From Clostridia bacterium (lineage in GTDB: Bacteria; Bacillota; DSM-521; Neomoorellales; Neomoorellaceae): 6,890 nt of DNA. Positions 5,728 through 6,890 of this stretch are shown one piece after another. Every line of letters begins with the position of its first letter. The stretch's first letter is position 1. The stretch is taken from positions 1 to 6,890 of the forward strand of contig JAAYGJ010000265.1 of the NCBI GenBank assembly GCA_012727745.1, in the 5' to 3' direction. Both the position numbers and the translations under genes were made by a program. The notes below the pieces were generated by a model. It was given only the letters and a program-made list of their open reading frames with translations, was not told the DNA's origin and ran no database searches.

Positions 5728-6777
5728 TTAAGCAGCTGGGTTTTCCAGTTGTAAATCTTCTATAATAATTGCCAGAGCTTTAGCTATTAGACGGGCAGAG
5801 CGTTCAGCTTCTACCAGAGTATTAGTTTCGCTGCCAACTTCCAACAGCAGCGAGCGGGGTAAGAGGTGCTGGTTATAGCGTCCTTCCTGGACGCGGACGC
5901 CGCGGCACAGACCGGGGTAGAGTTCATCTATTTTAGCTGCCAGTCGCCGGGCAAAGGCTTCATTCTGGCGCCAGTGGGGATTTTCCTGGCGGGCGTCGCT
6001 GCCAACAATAAACAAAACTTGAGCTACTTGCTGGCCGTCGATTTCTACTACCGGGGGGGAAGATAGCCCGGCATCGCGGTGGACATCAATAGCTACCAGC
6101 ACAGAGGGATTTTCAGCCAGCAACTGTTTAAGGGTTTTTTCCGAATTGGCGTATGCCAAGGTAAAATCGGGGTAATCATGAATGTTAGTGGAACGGACAA
6201 CCGGGATGCCGTAGTCCTCTGACAAACTTTCAGCCAAAACAGCAGCAACTTGTTCTACGCCGCCGTTTTGACCTTCAAATTTTGCCTGGCCCTGGCTGGC
6301 CTGGTAGGATTCGGCGTTGTGGGTGTTGTAAATAGCAACTAGAGGATTTTTATTATTAATGGCGAAAGATGTTGTTTCCAGGGTCGCTGGCGGCGGGCTT
6401 TCTGGCGGCAGGGATTGCAGGAGCTCACAGCTTTCTCCTGCGGCCAGCAAGCTGGCTGTTTCGGAGTTCCCGGCCAAAAACAGCAGTGGCGAGGCCAAAA
6501 CCTGGACTGCGGCCAGCGCTTCGCTGGAATCAGCTTTAGAACCGGCTGAGGCTTGCAGGGAAAGGGTGGGCAACCCCGACATTAAAAATTTTTCGAAGAC
6601 AGGCTGGGGTATCCAGGTAAGGAAGTTTTTTGTTACTGCAGGAAAATTGGCCAGAGTTTTAACTAAACACCAGGCCCCGCTGACCAGTGTGAAAACAACT
6701 ATAAAGGTAAGGAACAATTTGCCCAATTCTTGTAGCAGGGCCCTGGCCTGCCAGTGGGTGATAATACGGATACGCAC
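5728..6777 (-). CDS. spoIIP: Stage II sporulation protein P
   Basis: This 349-residue protein matches SpoIIP, a membrane-anchored peptidoglycan amidase and endopeptidase that works with SpoIID and SpoIIM to thin the septum and drive engulfment of the forespore. One N-terminal membrane helix spans about residues 18-40 (LGKLFLTFIVVFTLVSGAW), followed by a low-complexity linker (about 75-140) and the Amidase_3-like catalytic domain. Motifs visible there are YNTHNAESY (150-158), GGVEQV (172-177), VAIDVHRDA (228-236), FIVGSD (256-261) and LLLEVGSETNT (310-320). The expected metal-binding His153, Glu175 and His233 and the catalytic Glu313 appear present. The start is GTG (6775-6777) behind AGGAGGTA (6783-6790). 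In Bacillus gpr separates rpsT from spoIIP, but here they are neighbours on the same strand. No convincing sigma-E promoter was found in the 71 bases upstream. Confidence 0.95.
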   Translation of the reverse strand: MRIRIITHWQARALLQELGKLFLTFIVVFTLVSGAWCLVKTLANFPAVTKNFLTWIPQPVFEKFLMSGLPTLSLQASAGSKADSSEALAAVQVLASPLLFLAGNSETASLLAAGESCELLQSLPPESPPPATLETTSFAINNKNPLVAIYNTHNAESYQASQGQAKFEGQNGGVEQVAAVLAESLSEDYGIPVVRSTNIHDYPDFTLAYANSEKTLKQLLAENPSVLVAIDVHRDAGLSSPPVVEIDGQQVAQVLFIVGSDARQENPHWRQNEAFARRLAAKIDELYPGLCRGVRVQEGRYNQHLLPRSLLLEVGSETNTLVEAERSARLIAKALAIIIEDLQLENPAA

Positions 6778-6848
6778 GCCGATACCTCCTTGTTTTAGCC
6801 ATTTTATTCCTTAAGCAGTTAATTTAGACCTGGAGAGGGCGGGTAGAT

Positions 6849-6890
6849 ATGACTGAAGCTAAATTAAAACAATTGTTGCAGGCCTATAAA
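6849..6890 (+). CDS. Start of an unidentified gene, cut by the window edge
   Basis: An ATG at 6849 opens a frame of 14 codons, MTEAKLKQLLQAYK, that continues past the window. An in-frame stop at 6825-6827 prevents a start further upstream than that. A modest ribosome binding site GGAG (6832-6835) lies 13 bases before the ATG. It is divergent from spoIIP, with 71 bases between the starts. The visible residues form an amphipathic helix. The opening recalls the N-terminus of LarB (nickel-pincer cofactor synthesis), which often starts with a similar Lys/Leu-rich helix, but 14 residues are too few to identify it. The start does not look like gpr or lepA, which neighbour spoIIP in Bacillus. Confidence 0.5.
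   Translation, partial: MTEAKLKQLLQAYK

Noticed and set aside
6359..6814. Plus-strand open frame of 151 codons
   Set aside because: It is antisense to the N-terminal half of spoIIP and has no family features or ribosome binding site.

Overview
This window looks like chromosomal DNA from an endospore-forming Firmicute, probably of the class Clostridia. The evidence is a spoIIP gene, a small basic protein with a forespore-type promoter, strong GGAGG-type ribosome binding sites, frequent TTG and GTG starts, and a comEC-holA-rpsT neighbourhood resembling the one known from Bacillus and relatives. Base composition is intermediate in the genes and clearly AT-rich between positions 640 and 920. No rRNA, tRNA, insertion sequence, prophage or CRISPR array was seen. 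The genus cannot be fixed from the sequence alone.

Layout. Positions 1-530 (minus strand) hold the N-terminal part of a divergent lactate racemase (LarA/DUF2088) family protein that runs off the left edge. Positions 531-997 form a long divergent intergenic region with a strong minus-strand promoter for that gene, two inverted repeats, a plus-strand promoter and a possible leader mini-ORF. A plus-strand cluster follows: a UbiX-type flavin prenyltransferase (998-1561), the DNA uptake channel ComEC (1606-3993) and the DNA polymerase III delta subunit HolA (4119-5108). A hairpin partly made from the last holA codons closes it at 5096-5121. The minus strand then carries a small putative spore protein (5130-5324), ribosomal protein S20 (5400-5666) and the sporulation hydrolase SpoIIP (5728-6777). 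The first 14 codons of an unidentified plus-strand gene start at 6849.

How the parts relate. ubiX, comEC and holA lie close enough to be one transcription unit, although their products act in different processes: prenylated flavin synthesis, DNA uptake and replication clamp loading. The minus-strand block mixes sporulation (SpoIIP and the small protein) with translation (S20). S20 has its own good vegetative promoter and the small protein has a candidate sigma-G promoter, so the three need not be co-expressed.

Most of the window is conserved housekeeping and sporulation DNA, and I see no clear new multi-gene system. The points most worth following are: the LarA-family protein, which appears to lack usual active-site residues; the palindromes and promoters upstream of ubiX; SD-led mini-ORFs directly upstream of ubiX and holA; and the small protein with its sigma-G-like promoter.
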